A DNA stretch of 43,240 nucleotides, from positions 1 through 43,240 of the forward strand of contig ADZZ01000272.1 in NCBI GenBank assembly GCA_000179315.1, in the 5' to 3' direction. A model generated the notes under the pieces. That model ran no database searches. It saw nothing but the letters and a program-made list of their open reading frames with translations, and was not told the DNA's origin. Positions 1 through 7,753 of the stretch are shown one piece after another (the stretch's first letter is position 1; the number at the start of each line of letters is the position of its first letter). The translations under genes were made by a program, and so were the position numbers. This DNA comes from a delta proteobacterium NaphS2 (lineage in GTDB: Bacteria > Desulfobacterota > DSM-4660 > Desulfatiglandales > Desulfatiglandaceae).

Positions 1-2
1 CA

Positions 3-164
3 TTAAAAGCCTGTTATGCCCAGGGTAAAACAATAGATGAGCTGTTAGAAAATATGCGAGAAGTCATAGAACTGTGCCTTGAAAGTCAAGAAGAAACGTC
101 ATCTGTTCTCGAATTTGTTGGGGTTCAAAAGGTCTCGGTCCATGACAAATTGGCCAACGCTTAA
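3..164 (+). CDS. hicB: HicB-family antitoxin, C-terminal part (5' end outside window)
   Basis: An open frame enters from the left edge and ends at TAA 162-164. It encodes about 53 residues that look like the end of a short HicB/UPF0150 antitoxin: a stretch reading ACYAQGKTIDELLENMREVI, typical of the last strand and helix of that fold, then a short polar tail. HicB neutralises the HicA mRNA interferase and usually represses its own promoter. The last 23 bp overlap the start of the hicA gene, the usual hicB-hicA translational coupling. Any DNA-binding domain and the promoter lie outside the window. Identification rests on the motif and on the gene that follows; confidence is good despite truncation. 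Confidence 0.8.
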   Translation, partial: LKACYAQGKTIDELLENMREVIELCLESQEETSSVLEFVGVQKVSVHDKLANA

Positions 165-366
165 ATCAGCGGACATTGCCAAGGGGCTCAGAAGAGCAGG
201 ATTTGAACTTGTTCGCCAGAAAGGGAGTCATGCCAGATTCGAACATGAGGACGGACGTGTCACCACTTTACCTATTCACGCAGGCCAGGATATTGGGAAG
301 GGGCTCTTCAGAAAAATCCTACGTGACATCAAAATGGACATCGAAGAGTTCAGAAAACTGATCTGA
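142..366 (+). CDS. hicA: HicA-family mRNA interferase toxin
   Basis: This 74-residue protein has the HicA double-stranded-RNA-binding-like fold: an N-terminal helix (SADIAKGLRRAGFELVRQ), the GSHARF segment carrying the catalytic histidine, then a strand and the IHAGQDIGKGLFRKILRDI helix. HicA cleaves mRNA when not bound by HicB. An in-frame start at 79 exists, but ATG 142 gives the normal HicA length and a 23-bp overlap with hicB, so 142 is preferred. The gene looks intact. Thirty-two bases downstream an IS66-family element begins, inserted into a small palindrome that may have ended this transcript. Confidence 0.85.
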   Translation: MTNWPTLKSADIAKGLRRAGFELVRQKGSHARFEHEDGRVTTLPIHAGQDIGKGLFRKILRDIKMDIEEFRKLI

Positions 367-390
367 GTCAATGACTTCATAGTCCAAAGC

Positions 391-414
391 GCCTTTTCGC
401 AATCGATCACGGGG
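391..414. repeat. IS66 target duplication and left terminal repeat
   Basis: GCCTTTTC at 391-398 is an 8-bp direct repeat of 5055-5062. The terminal inverted repeat follows at 399-414 (GCAATCGATCACGGGG). Its partner at 5039-5054 reads GTAATCGATCACGGGG on the other strand, 15 of 16 identical. Eight-bp duplications and GTAA-like termini are known IS66 features. Confidence 0.9.
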
Positions 415-419
415 TATGA

Positions 420-1155
420 CTACCCCTGTGAAATCCAGGCTAAATCCGGTGTCTGTTCTTTGAAATATGCACGCATCGCATCTACCAAGACCGGATATGT
501 CGTTTTACATCGCAGGCGGCATGTTTGTCTGAGAGACAGGATACGCTCCACCCACCGGTCGCCCTTTTCGCTACGCGTGCCATAGCTTCTTTTTCTCCAA
601 AGAACCGCGAACCTCAGCATGCGCTCAGCGTGATTGTTTGTTGGTGCCACGCCCTCTTCCACAAGAAATGTCCACAACGATTCGATTTCTCGCAGCAATC
701 GGCGGGCAAACCTCCCCGCATCATCTTTGCGGTCCTCGTAAGTGGAGATCAGCCGGATGAGTCGAGCATAAAATGCATTCCACTGACCCGAAGTGGGCGG
801 TGAATGTGCCATATGGCAGAGGCGCTGCAACTCGGCTTTGGACCATTTGCCGCACTTGGCGATCTCCGGATTTTTGCTCTCAGAAAGCTCCGTGGCCTTT
901 CGAATAAGATGGGCAAGGCAGGTTTGTCTTTGCCCTACCCATTTTCGATAAACCCCGTAGCCGTCACTGACCAGGATGCCCATCCAGTCTTTTATGAGCG
1001 CCTCAAAGGCCTTTTTGGATCGTTTCGGATGGATCATAAAGAAGGCAACCGCCGTATTGGCCATCACCCAGATCCATTCCAGTTTTCCTTTTTGGCGATG
1101 AGATGTTTCGTCGATATAGTTGACAGAGGATTGTCTCGCCTCATTACCGATGTTT
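420..1155 (-). pseudogene. IS66 transposase, C-terminal half (split gene)
   Basis: This is the C-terminal half of an IS66-type DDE transposase. The frame is open from the insertion junction at 1155 to TAG at 420-422. It includes the segment SVNYIDETSHRQKGKLEW, where the second acidic residue and following block of IS66 transposases are seen, then a GDGYGVY-like stretch (ILVSDGYGVY) and the final NNHAERMLRFAVLWRKRS block with the catalytic glutamate. The N-terminal half is at 4260-4942. Across the restored junction the sequence reads HYENIGNEARQ with no frameshift, showing that the inner transposon inserted into an intact gene. The fragment alone cannot work as a transposase. Confidence 0.9.
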
Positions 1156-1169
1156 GAGGAAATTTAATA
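1150..1169. repeat. Target duplication and left inverted repeat of nested transposon
   Basis: ATGTTT at 1150-1155 is repeated at 4260-4265. The inverted repeat GAGGAAATTTAATA occupies 1156-1169. The other end reads GAGGTAATTTAATA inward, 13 of 14 identical. Confidence 0.88.
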
Positions 1170-1352
1170 GTGTGGCCTGCGGGGGCCTGGGGTGGCCGAA
1201 TTTGAGAATCTCCGACGGGCAGGAGATGTGATGTGCAGAAAAAAACATTGGCCAGCCAAAAATATGAGCCAGACAGCCAAAAAAGGAAACAGCAATCCCT
1301 GGGAAAGGGAATCAGCGTTTTTTAGGCCGGACTTATGCGGTTTATTCCCGAG

Positions 1353-3189
1353 CTACTCGAGTTGGATGATATTTTGAATGGATTTAGGAATGGGAGGCGG
1401 TCTCAGTTCCAGGGATTTTGCAAATTGGTTGGTGATTTTGACAATGAATGAAAGTGCACGTTTAAGCAACAACGTAATACCAGCCATCTGGCCGAGTATA
1501 TTGGACCTGAACCCGCTTAAGACCCGTGGTTTTTCAAGGATCTTGATGTCTTCTTTAATGGTGCTGTTGGCCCGTTCCGCAGCAGACCGCAATTTTTTTG
1601 ATGGTGTCGTAACGCTTTGTGCCTCTCGGAATTTCATTGATCAGGCGGGGATACTCTTTGATAGACATGTGCTTGGCAAAACCGGTTCGGTTGAGAATAT
1701 GAGGACATTGAGAGATATTGTAGCTGCCCTGCAGGTTTTTCAAAGCGGTTTCCCTGAGTTTCAGACACTGCTTGAAACAGCAAAAGGTCAAGCGCTGATG
1801 GGCTTGATCAAATCCATTGGGCCGTGTCAGAAGCCCACAAGGAGCAAAAGGCCAGCCGTTCTGATCATATCCCCGGTTGAGAATGGCGCTTTTGGATAAA
1901 TCTTCATTTCTTCGATTGTAGTCAATGATAGGAATAGAGCCCTTTTCTCGAATATACTGGTAATTTTTGATAATGTCGTACTTTGCATCCGCGATATCAA
2001 TTTTAACATCGGCCTCATGATGACTGTGCAGTTGCTCGTTGTTTGCAATGATTTGACTTCCCTCTTCGGCGTTTCCAGCGATGTTGGTAACCGCCACAGG
2101 CAGTTCAAGCTTAAGCTGGAGTTCAACAGATGTTGACAGCACCAGATTATAGCCGAATATTTTCTCTTTCTTATCCGGGTTTTTGGGATCGCGCCGAACC
2201 CCGATCCGAGCATCAGTATCCTTTGGCAACTTTGGGCATCTGATGGTGATGGCGTCGTCGACAGCATTGACATGGGTAACATTGTTCCGAAGGGTTTTGA
2301 TACAAAGTCCCTGTTTTTCCAGTTCCTCATTTACCCCAAACAAAATGGCTGTGTTTTTTTGCCCTACCGGTATGTCCCCATCTGAGAAAGCCAGCTTGCA
2401 GGAAAATAGCTCAACTTTGGGTCGTTTGATTTCCTTTCCTTTTTTGTCTTTTTCAGGGAACCTTTCAGAAGGACAGGGAGCGTAGACTCTGATTTCAGAC
2501 CCCAAATTATTTTCGTTTACTTTGTTCAGTCGATAAAGGATGCGGTTTTTGACCTTTTCAATAATATTTTCAACCGTGATGGTCTCACACTGATGACAAA
2601 AATACGTACACCCTTTATAGCGTGCCCAGGTAGGATAAAGGGTTCCGTCGTGTGCCAGGATGTTATAAGTGATCATCTGGAGTTTACGGAAAATATCAAC
2701 CAGGACATGAAAGATCTCTATGTACAGGTTTTCTCCCAGCCTTGCCCTGAAATTGGAAAAGGTTCCTTCGCAGGGGATTCTTTCGGAAAATCCGGCATAG
2801 TCGCGATAGACCAGTCCCCGCTCCGGGTCTCGAACGACCTTCAAGAATTGACTCATATACTGAAAGCCATCCACATATCGGAACAAGTCGGTGAGAAAGA
2901 TACTTGGGGGATCATAACAGGGGGGCGCCTTAATTGAATAACAATGAGCGACCAGAGAGCGAATGAAAGAGAAATCGATCAAAGAGGCGATCATTTTGGC
3001 GTAGCCGCCCTCTATATCTCCGTTTGGCAGTATGTTAAGAGGACGTTTTTTGAACGCGTAATGTGACAGGAGGTGTAAATTCGGAAAAAGCCTTTGGTGA
3101 GACAATGAAATTTTAGAGTTGATTTCATTGAGTTTCTGGGTGACACTGTCCATGGTGAATTTTTTAAGGGGGTTCACCATAAACCTCAT
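1353..3189 (-). CDS. DDE transposase of the nested element, split by a +1 frameshift at A7
   Basis: The first frame (3189-1555) encodes 544 residues with the first catalytic aspartate in LAHDGT (near residue 200) and the second in DIADAKYD, followed by the REKGSIPII block typical of IS4-superfamily DDE enzymes. The catalytic glutamate region, RSAAERANSTIK, with R-(3)-E-(6)-K spacing, is encoded in another frame that ends at 1353. The two frames meet at a run of seven A (T at 1593-1599 on +). A +1 shift, or one fewer A, would join them; without it the product lacks the catalytic Glu and ends in an unrelated tail. This may be programmed slippage or simply an inactivating indel. The start is uncertain: ATG 3189 lies immediately after a stem-loop and lacks a clear ribosome-binding site, and later ATGs at 3180 or 3153 are possible. 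Confidence 0.75.
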
Positions 3190-3190
3190 G

Positions 3191-3222
3191 GTCCGGGTGG
3201 AAGTTGCCGCTTCTACCCGGAC
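3191..3222 (-). promoter_or_regulatory. Stem-loop between DruA-like stop and transposase start
   Basis: The arms GTCCGGGTGGAAG (3191-3203) and CTTCTACCCGGAC (3210-3222) form 13 pairs with one mismatch (A-C in the minus-strand transcript) around a 6-nt loop. The structure starts within the stop codon of the DruA-like gene and ends one base before the transposase ATG. On the mRNA it would cover the initiation region and could lower transposase translation. No T-run follows, so it is unlikely to be an intrinsic terminator. The function is inferred from position. Confidence 0.6.
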
Positions 3223-4094
3223 TAGCCCATCAGTTTTTTCCTGAAGTCTTTCCGCAACGGATACAAATAAACGTCCTTAATTTTTCCGTGGAACAAATGG
3301 TCATGACCTCGCTTGGCAGTCCCTTTGGTTTGGCCCACCCGGATCCAGTTGGCGGCTTTATAACAAATACCCTGGAATCGATTTTTCTGAACAAAGGTCT
3401 CAAGTAAATAAACGTGATGGTTATAAATATTGAACCAGTCCTCCGAAATTCTCTTGGCAGTCATCGCCAGAATTTTTGAAGCCAGGAACTTTATGTTGAC
3501 CCAGGGCAGAATGAGAAATCGCGTGTTATTAATCACCAGGTGGAGGTTGTTTTCCTTAGTTGTCTTGTCCCAGCCGATCAAAGAATCCCGGGACTTGACG
3601 GACCATGCAGGGGAGCCCCATCCCAGACAGGCAACGGGTTGTTCGTCGATGAAGGCTATGTATTTGAGATGATTTCCAACAATCTGACGATAGGCAAGAT
3701 AATGGTGCTCTTGGATCAGACTGTTATAGAGAGGTTCAAGGGAGGTATTGCGGACCGGCTTAAGTTGAACAGGAGGGAATTGTGAAGGTTTTCCGCGCAG
3801 TGACGTTTTATGGGTTTCAACAAGTGGGATGGAGCGATTTCGCTTCTCATTGTTAGCTCCTTTTTTTCTGGGAGGAAGCTTGATGAAACCTTTTCGTTCC
3901 AGGGTGAGCAAAACCTCTCTACAGGCCATGTCTTTGAGGCGACCGTTGGACTGTCTCCAGTCCCATTTCCTGCAGAGGATCTCAGAAATTTGTGTGCGCC
4001 CTTTATGCCAATGCTCAGAAATGACTGCTTGAATAAACGCAACGTCGGGCTCATTGATCGTTCTTTTTCTGACAGTAATGGGGAACATTCCCAT
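3222..4094 (-). CDS. DUF4338 / Druantia DruA-like protein carried by the transposon
   Basis: The protein has 290 residues and a two-part build. The N-terminal ~100 residues are helical and basic with a winged-helix look (ISEILCRKWDWRQSNGRLKD, then REVLLTLERKGFIKLP). The C-terminal ~190 residues match the DUF4338 family as I know it: EPLYNSLIQEHHYLAYRQ, KYIAFIDEQPVACLGWGSPA, NNTRFLILPWV and NRFQGICYKAANWIRVGQTKG. DruA is a component of Druantia anti-phage systems, but DUF4338 proteins also occur alone or next to transposases. None of the other Druantia genes is present. Here the gene lies upstream of the transposase, inside the same terminal repeats and on the same strand, so a role in transposition (or cargo) is more likely than free-standing defence. 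The stop overlaps the stem-loop that precedes the transposase. Confidence 0.72.
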   Translation of the reverse strand: MGMFPITVRKRTINEPDVAFIQAVISEHWHKGRTQISEILCRKWDWRQSNGRLKDMACREVLLTLERKGFIKLPPRKKGANNEKRNRSIPLVETHKTSLRGKPSQFPPVQLKPVRNTSLEPLYNSLIQEHHYLAYRQIVGNHLKYIAFIDEQPVACLGWGSPAWSVKSRDSLIGWDKTTKENNLHLVINNTRFLILPWVNIKFLASKILAMTAKRISEDWFNIYNHHVYLLETFVQKNRFQGICYKAANWIRVGQTKGTAKRGHDHLFHGKIKDVYLYPLRKDFRKKLMG

Positions 4095-4245
4095 TATATA
4101 TCAGAGATGAATTTGCGACGCCAGCAAAAAATGCATGGCCCTCAAAAAAAATAACGGTAGAGTGTATCGAGAAAATTGCACGGATTTTTGGGTTGAAATG
4201 AAAAATGATGGGTTGAAAACCGGCCTGATGCCGGGGAGTTCGCAG

Positions 4246-4265
4246 TATTAAATTACCTCATGTTT
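4246..4265. repeat. Right inverted repeat and target duplication of nested transposon
   Basis: TATTAAATTACCTC (4246-4259) is the inverse of the left end with one mismatch. It is followed by the second copy of the duplicated target ATGTTT (4260-4265). The junction creates an early TAA in the IS66 frame at 4253-4255. Confidence 0.88.
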
Positions 4266-4942
4266 TCGTAATGGGGTTTGATGGCTTCTGACGCACGGTC
4301 AATAACTTTCTGGATGGCTCCCAGGCTGATATGAAATCCCACAACCGAGGAACAGAAGTCCTGAATGATTGTGCGACTATCCCCCATATTGCCGGCCATT
4401 TGCGCAATCATTGCTGAAAGTCTCGGGCCGAAACCCGTCCGATGTTCCTTTGGAACCACCGCTTTGTTTAGCTTTCCACAGCAGGGACATGCTCCTTTAT
4501 GAAGAACGAAATGCGTGACCTCCATTTCAATTTCCGGCAGTTCAATGACTTGATGGGTATAATAAGGCGACGTGTTGTCAAAATGGGTATTGCCACAGAC
4601 ACATGCCTTCGGGACGATGTTCTCAACATCCGTAGGTTCAAGCATTTCTTGTCGGTGCCCTTTTCGTCGCTTCTTCTTTTTACCCTTGCCCTTCTTGTTC
4701 TTCTTCGGTTTTTCCTTATAAGGGCTGTCCGAGGAGGGTGGTTTGCTTGAATTGCTCGAATTCTTGTTCAGTTTCTTTTCAAGCACTTCAATCCGCTTTT
4801 CCAACTCAGCATTTTTTTTGAGCAAAAATAGAACAAAATTCTTAACAGGTTCCGGAGTCTCGGCCCAGTCCTTATCGGAAAAGGGAAAAGGTTGCTCACT
4901 TTTCTGGATGAGATCCGCAATGTTTTGCTTGACTTCGGTCAT
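4260..4942 (-). pseudogene. IS66 transposase, N-terminal half (split gene)
   Basis: This half starts at ATG 4942 and is interrupted after KPHYENM by the nested element, which adds a residue and a stop. It shows the expected IS66 order: a coiled-coil leader (residues ~40-60, KKNAELEKRIEVLEKKLNKN), the SSNSSKPPSSDSP segment, a lysine-rich stretch, and a zinc-binding region with two pairs of cysteines (CVCG and CPCCGK). It then enters the helical region before the catalytic core (GDSRTIIQDFCSSVVGFHIS). The missing catalytic part is at 420-1155. No tnpA or tnpB-like gene lies upstream within the IS ends. Confidence 0.9.
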
Positions 4943-5038
4943 GGGAATTTCTGATTTCTCGCCTCTTTCCCATCATCCTATACCCCAAAACATATGAAGT
5001 GTCCAGCGAAAAGTGCTCTTATGATTTCTTCTTGCTAC

Positions 5039-5062
5039 CCCCGTGATCGATTACGCCTTTTC
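5039..5062. repeat. IS66 right terminal repeat and target duplication
   Basis: The inverted repeat occupies 5039-5054 and the second copy of GCCTTTTC occupies 5055-5062, immediately followed by the rest of the split palindrome (cagtat-AAAAGGC). Confidence 0.9.
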
Positions 5063-5074
5063 AGTATAAAAGGC
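5055..5074. other. Palindrome downstream of hicA, IS66 target
   Basis: GCCTTTT and AAAAGGC form a 7-bp stem with a 6-nt loop. Before the IS66 insertion it lay about 25 bp after the hicA stop. It could be a weak transcription end, but it has no T-run, so it is not called a terminator. Confidence 0.35.
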
Positions 5075-5693
5075 AACCGAAAAAGACGCTATCCAATGCT
5101 GGTCAGTGTGTGTCGGGGTAAAAAAATGCTTGACAATACTACCGTTTGATTACAACTTGAATTACAAACTTGTAATAACAGCCTCAATCCCGTCATAGAA
5201 ATCCACAGGGACGGACTGTCGTAACACTGAAATGAGGGTTTCACGTTCAACCCAGCCGCAGCCGGCGGCTTTGTTGACGCCTCCAGCCTCCCTCTCTCGC
5301 TTGAATCCTCATTTCCCTCTGTTTGGCACCGATATTGCTTTCACTTATTGAGCCAATTGAAGAGAGCGACGAACCGAGGGGAATTCCCGGCGGTCGGAGG
5401 ACTGGCTGACAAAAATCGCTACGAAATCGGATTCAACAAAGAGGTTCGCCCTTTCGTCAGGAATACCGAGTCGAAGACATCTTAATTACATCATAAAAGG
5501 ACATTATTCAATTCGTTAGGGAGGTCCCCCAGACTGCCACATTCTTGAATAACCACGCGAAATCAGGAATCCTGAAGATGCTTCTAATTCTGTCTGAAAC
5601 AGAAATCAGGTGTGCCTCTGGCCTGCGAAGTGGGAACCAAAAAAGATGGGTAAACTTACTTTTTTACCAGCGTCCCCCATTCCACATTCCATC
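5063..5693. other. Gene-poor stretch between IS66 and the istB remnant
   Basis: No convincing coding region is seen here. Near the start there is TTGACA at 5130-5135 and, overlapping the region where a promoter would lie, the heptamer ATTACAA at 5149-5155 and 5161-5167 with the inverse TTGTAAT at 5170-5176. This arrangement could be an operator for a lost gene. The remainder looks like degraded mobile-element DNA leading into the istB fragment. Confidence 0.4.
5149..5176. promoter_or_regulatory. ATTACAA direct/inverted repeat, possible operator
   Basis: Two direct copies of ATTACAA spaced 12 bp apart, with an inverted copy at 5170-5176, lie 13 bp after a TTGACA hexamer. The spacing resembles a repressor site over a promoter, but no intact gene follows, so the assignment is tentative. 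Confidence 0.25.
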
Positions 5694-5897
5694 GCTGTCA
5701 GATACGAGAAGGCAAGTACGATCATCACCTCAAGCAAAGCCTTCTCTGATTGGGAAGAATTGTTTCACGATCCCGTAATCGTTTCTGCATTCTTGGACCG
5801 GCTGCTACATCACAGCACGGTTATCAATATCAAAGGAAACAGTTATCGGCTGAAAGGAAAACTAGCTGAAAAGGAGCTGAAAGAGATCATAAAATAA
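5694..5897 (+). pseudogene. IS21-family IstB ATPase, C-terminal remnant
   Basis: About 67 residues match the end of IstB, the AAA+ helper of IS21 transposases: RYEKASTIITSSKAFSDW, then FHDPVIVSAFLDRLLHHSTV and NIKGNSYRLKGK. The sensor and C-terminal helices are recognisable. The Walker A/B region and the IstA transposase are absent. The open frame extends upstream to 5610, but that part does not resemble IstB. This is a relic rather than a working gene, left at the edge of the polysaccharide operon. Confidence 0.75.
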
Positions 5898-5925
5898 ATG
5901 GTTGTGGCTCAATTTTAAACGACCG

Positions 5926-5955
5926 TTGACAGTCCCTTAATGCACAATCCGAATA
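5926..5955 (+). promoter_or_regulatory. Weak candidate promoter of the polysaccharide operon
   Basis: TTGACA at 5926-5931 is a full -35 match. The best -10 candidates at 17-19 bp spacing (CCGAAT, CGAATA or GAATAA) are poor. It lies about 40-60 bp upstream of the first gene of the operon, the right place for its promoter. Confidence 0.3.
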
Positions 5956-5992
5956 AAAGTCACAGAAATTTATTCTATAGGAGGTGGACAAA

Positions 5993-7753
5993 ATGTTCTC
6001 CAAAAATGAAATTGCAAATTGCAGTCATCTGTGGGTAGCAATACTTCGAGTCGTTGCAATTTGTTGTATAGTATTCGCTTTCAGCTCCAATGCAACCGCA
6101 GCAACATATTTTTTAAGAGCCGATGGAAAAGCTTCAAATAAATCCAGCGCAATGGGTTCTTGCTCAGATCCCACTGCGTGCATGTCGCCCACTGTTCACA
6201 ACGCTCAGAGTTTTGATGCGGGTGATAATATCATCCTCTGTGATGATGGAGGTGAATACTCATCACCCTTGATTCTCCCGTCATCTGGAAGCAGTTGGGA
6301 ATTACCTATTACTTACCGAAATGAAACGAACGGGAAGGCAACGCTGAACGGCCTTTCATCAATCACTTCCTGGCAAAATTCTGGCAATGGAATATATACC
6401 AGACAAGGAATTGAGAAAGCCTGGATGCTTCTTGAAAACGGTATGTTAATTCGTCATGCCAGTGACACATCTCTATCGGATGGGTACTGGTATTTTGATG
6501 AACCATCGTCAACTCTCTATTACAAGCCTACGCAAGGAGTTGCTGAAGAAAACAACGTAAGTATTGTGAGTAATCTAAACTGTATCAATATCAACAACAA
6601 AAGCTTTATCGTTGTTGATGGTTTAACCTTCAAGTACTTCTATTGGGCTGTTCATGCCGATAACCGGCAAGCAAATTCAGGCACCGCCGGTACCCGACAT
6701 GGCCCAAGAGTGCTCAATTGCACAGCTCAGTTTGGACGGGGGCTTTTATCTTCCATAGCTACAGCGGGATATGATGTATACGATCTATCTGCTGTGGCAA
6801 ACACTGTCATAAATTGTGGTCAACCCCTGCGTGCCGCACCGGCGGCAGAGGGTCCCATGGTTCATATCAATTTGAATTTTTCTAAAAATTCAGTTATCGA
6901 TACCAATAGAACGGGACTCGATACTGAGAAATGGGAAGATCTTTGGGGTGCGATAGACGCAGAAGGAATTGCCTTTTACAATGCAAATTCAGCGTTGATT
7001 TCGGAGAACTTACTAGAAGGGGGATGCGACAATGCGGGTATTGTGATGTTTGTCGGGCCCGGCGGATCAATGAGAAACAACATAACAACCCGAAATAAAT
7101 TAACAAATCTAGTGTCTCAAGGCATTTCTTTGGCGGGTGACGCTCCCGACGAGCCAAATGCATCTGGCAATATGATATCCGCAAACGTAATAGAGCGGGT
7201 TGGAACAAGGGATGGGATTGACGGGGCTATTCTGGTTCACAGGATCGATAACGAAAACAACATAAACTATATTTTTAACAACACAATCGTCGAATGTGAT
7301 GTTTCATTTCGCATAGGCACACGTGGAAACAGATATATTTTCAAAAACAACATATCTGTCAACCCAACGCTGTTTCATGTTTGCATGGGTATCCCGATTG
7401 CTGAAAACAAATTCGACCACAATTTGTATTATCCTGACGGGAATCTTTTTCGGACCTTAGAAGCGGGAGATATACAATTTACTCAATGGCAGGGGAGAAT
7501 TAGCCAAGATCTTCAAGGCAGTTCCACCAATCCAAATTTTGCTTCAGGTTACAGCCTGGATGCGGACTCACCAGCGATCGACAGCGGAGAGCGGTTGGCT
7601 GTTTCTGAAACAAAAGGGTTGGCGCCTGGAACATATTGGCCAAGTGCGGTTGCAACGTTGGACCAAGGAACGCAAGGTTTATCATGGGAAATCGGAGCCT
7701 ACGTTTTCCCAAGCTCAATCAGTCCACCCAACAATCTACAGATAAGGCAATAA
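5993..7753 (+). CDS. Secreted right-handed beta-helix protein
   Basis: The protein is about 586 residues, with an N-terminal signal peptide (hydrophobic LRVVAICCIVFAF, likely cleavage near NATAA) and a long region rich in Asn, Ile and Gly (about residues 190-480). Repeated segments such as NSVIDTNRTGL, NSALISENLLEGG and NYIFNNTIVE mark coils of a parallel beta-helix. The final NPNFASGYSLDADSPAIDSG motif is common at the end of such proteins. Parallel beta-helices often bind or cleave polysaccharides, so it may be a lyase, epimerase or binding protein for the polymer made here; no catalytic residues were assigned. AGGAGG at 5979-5984 lies 8 bp before ATG 5993, so the GTG at 5984 within the Shine-Dalgarno is not the start. 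It is the first gene of the operon. Confidence 0.8.
   Translation: MFSKNEIANCSHLWVAILRVVAICCIVFAFSSNATAATYFLRADGKASNKSSAMGSCSDPTACMSPTVHNAQSFDAGDNIILCDDGGEYSSPLILPSSGSSWELPITYRNETNGKATLNGLSSITSWQNSGNGIYTRQGIEKAWMLLENGMLIRHASDTSLSDGYWYFDEPSSTLYYKPTQGVAEENNVSIVSNLNCININNKSFIVVDGLTFKYFYWAVHADNRQANSGTAGTRHGPRVLNCTAQFGRGLLSSIATAGYDVYDLSAVANTVINCGQPLRAAPAAEGPMVHINLNFSKNSVIDTNRTGLDTEKWEDLWGAIDAEGIAFYNANSALISENLLEGGCDNAGIVMFVGPGGSMRNNITTRNKLTNLVSQGISLAGDAPDEPNASGNMISANVIERVGTRDGIDGAILVHRIDNENNINYIFNNTIVECDVSFRIGTRGNRYIFKNNISVNPTLFHVCMGIPIAENKFDHNLYYPDGNLFRTLEAGDIQFTQWQGRISQDLQGSSTNPNFASGYSLDADSPAIDSGERLAVSETKGLAPGTYWPSAVATLDQGTQGLSWEIGAYVFPSSISPPNNLQIRQ

Larger units (their letters stand above)
1156..4259 (-). 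mobile_element. 3.1-kb transposon with DDE transposase and DUF4338/DruA-like gene
   Basis: The ends are 14-bp inverted repeats (GAGG[A/T]AATTTAATA) flanked by an exact 6-bp direct repeat (ATGTTT). Removing the element and one repeat copy restores the IS66 transposase frame, which proves the boundaries. It carries two genes on the minus strand, a DruA-like gene (4094-3222) followed by a DDE transposase (3189 down to 1353). A stem-loop exactly fills the gap between them, and about 200 bp of non-coding DNA follows the transposase (1156-1352). The family is not certain; the R-(3)-E-(6)-K signature places the transposase near IS4/IS5/IS1182. Confidence 0.88.
399..5054 (-). mobile_element. IS66-family insertion sequence, interrupted by a nested transposon
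   Basis: The element is bounded by 16-bp inverted repeats (399-414 and 5039-5054) and an exact 8-bp duplication (391-398 and 5055-5062). Removing the nested transposon and one copy of its 6-bp duplication leaves about 1.55 kb. That matches the single-gene branch of IS66, which carries only the large transposase and lacks tnpA/tnpB. Its transposase (4942 down to 420) reads in one continuous frame once the inner insertion is removed, so it was probably active before the second insertion. It landed at the left arm of the palindrome GCCTTTT-cagtat-AAAAGGC that lies just downstream of hicA. Confidence 0.9.

Noticed and set aside
1192-1377. Small open frame at the left end of the nested transposon
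   Set aside because: It is 61 codons with no ribosome-binding site or resemblance, and it lies in the non-coding end of the element.
3222-4094. A complete Druantia defence system
   Set aside because: Only the DruA-like gene is present. Its neighbours are a transposase and IS66 halves, and no large helicase or other Druantia gene is seen.
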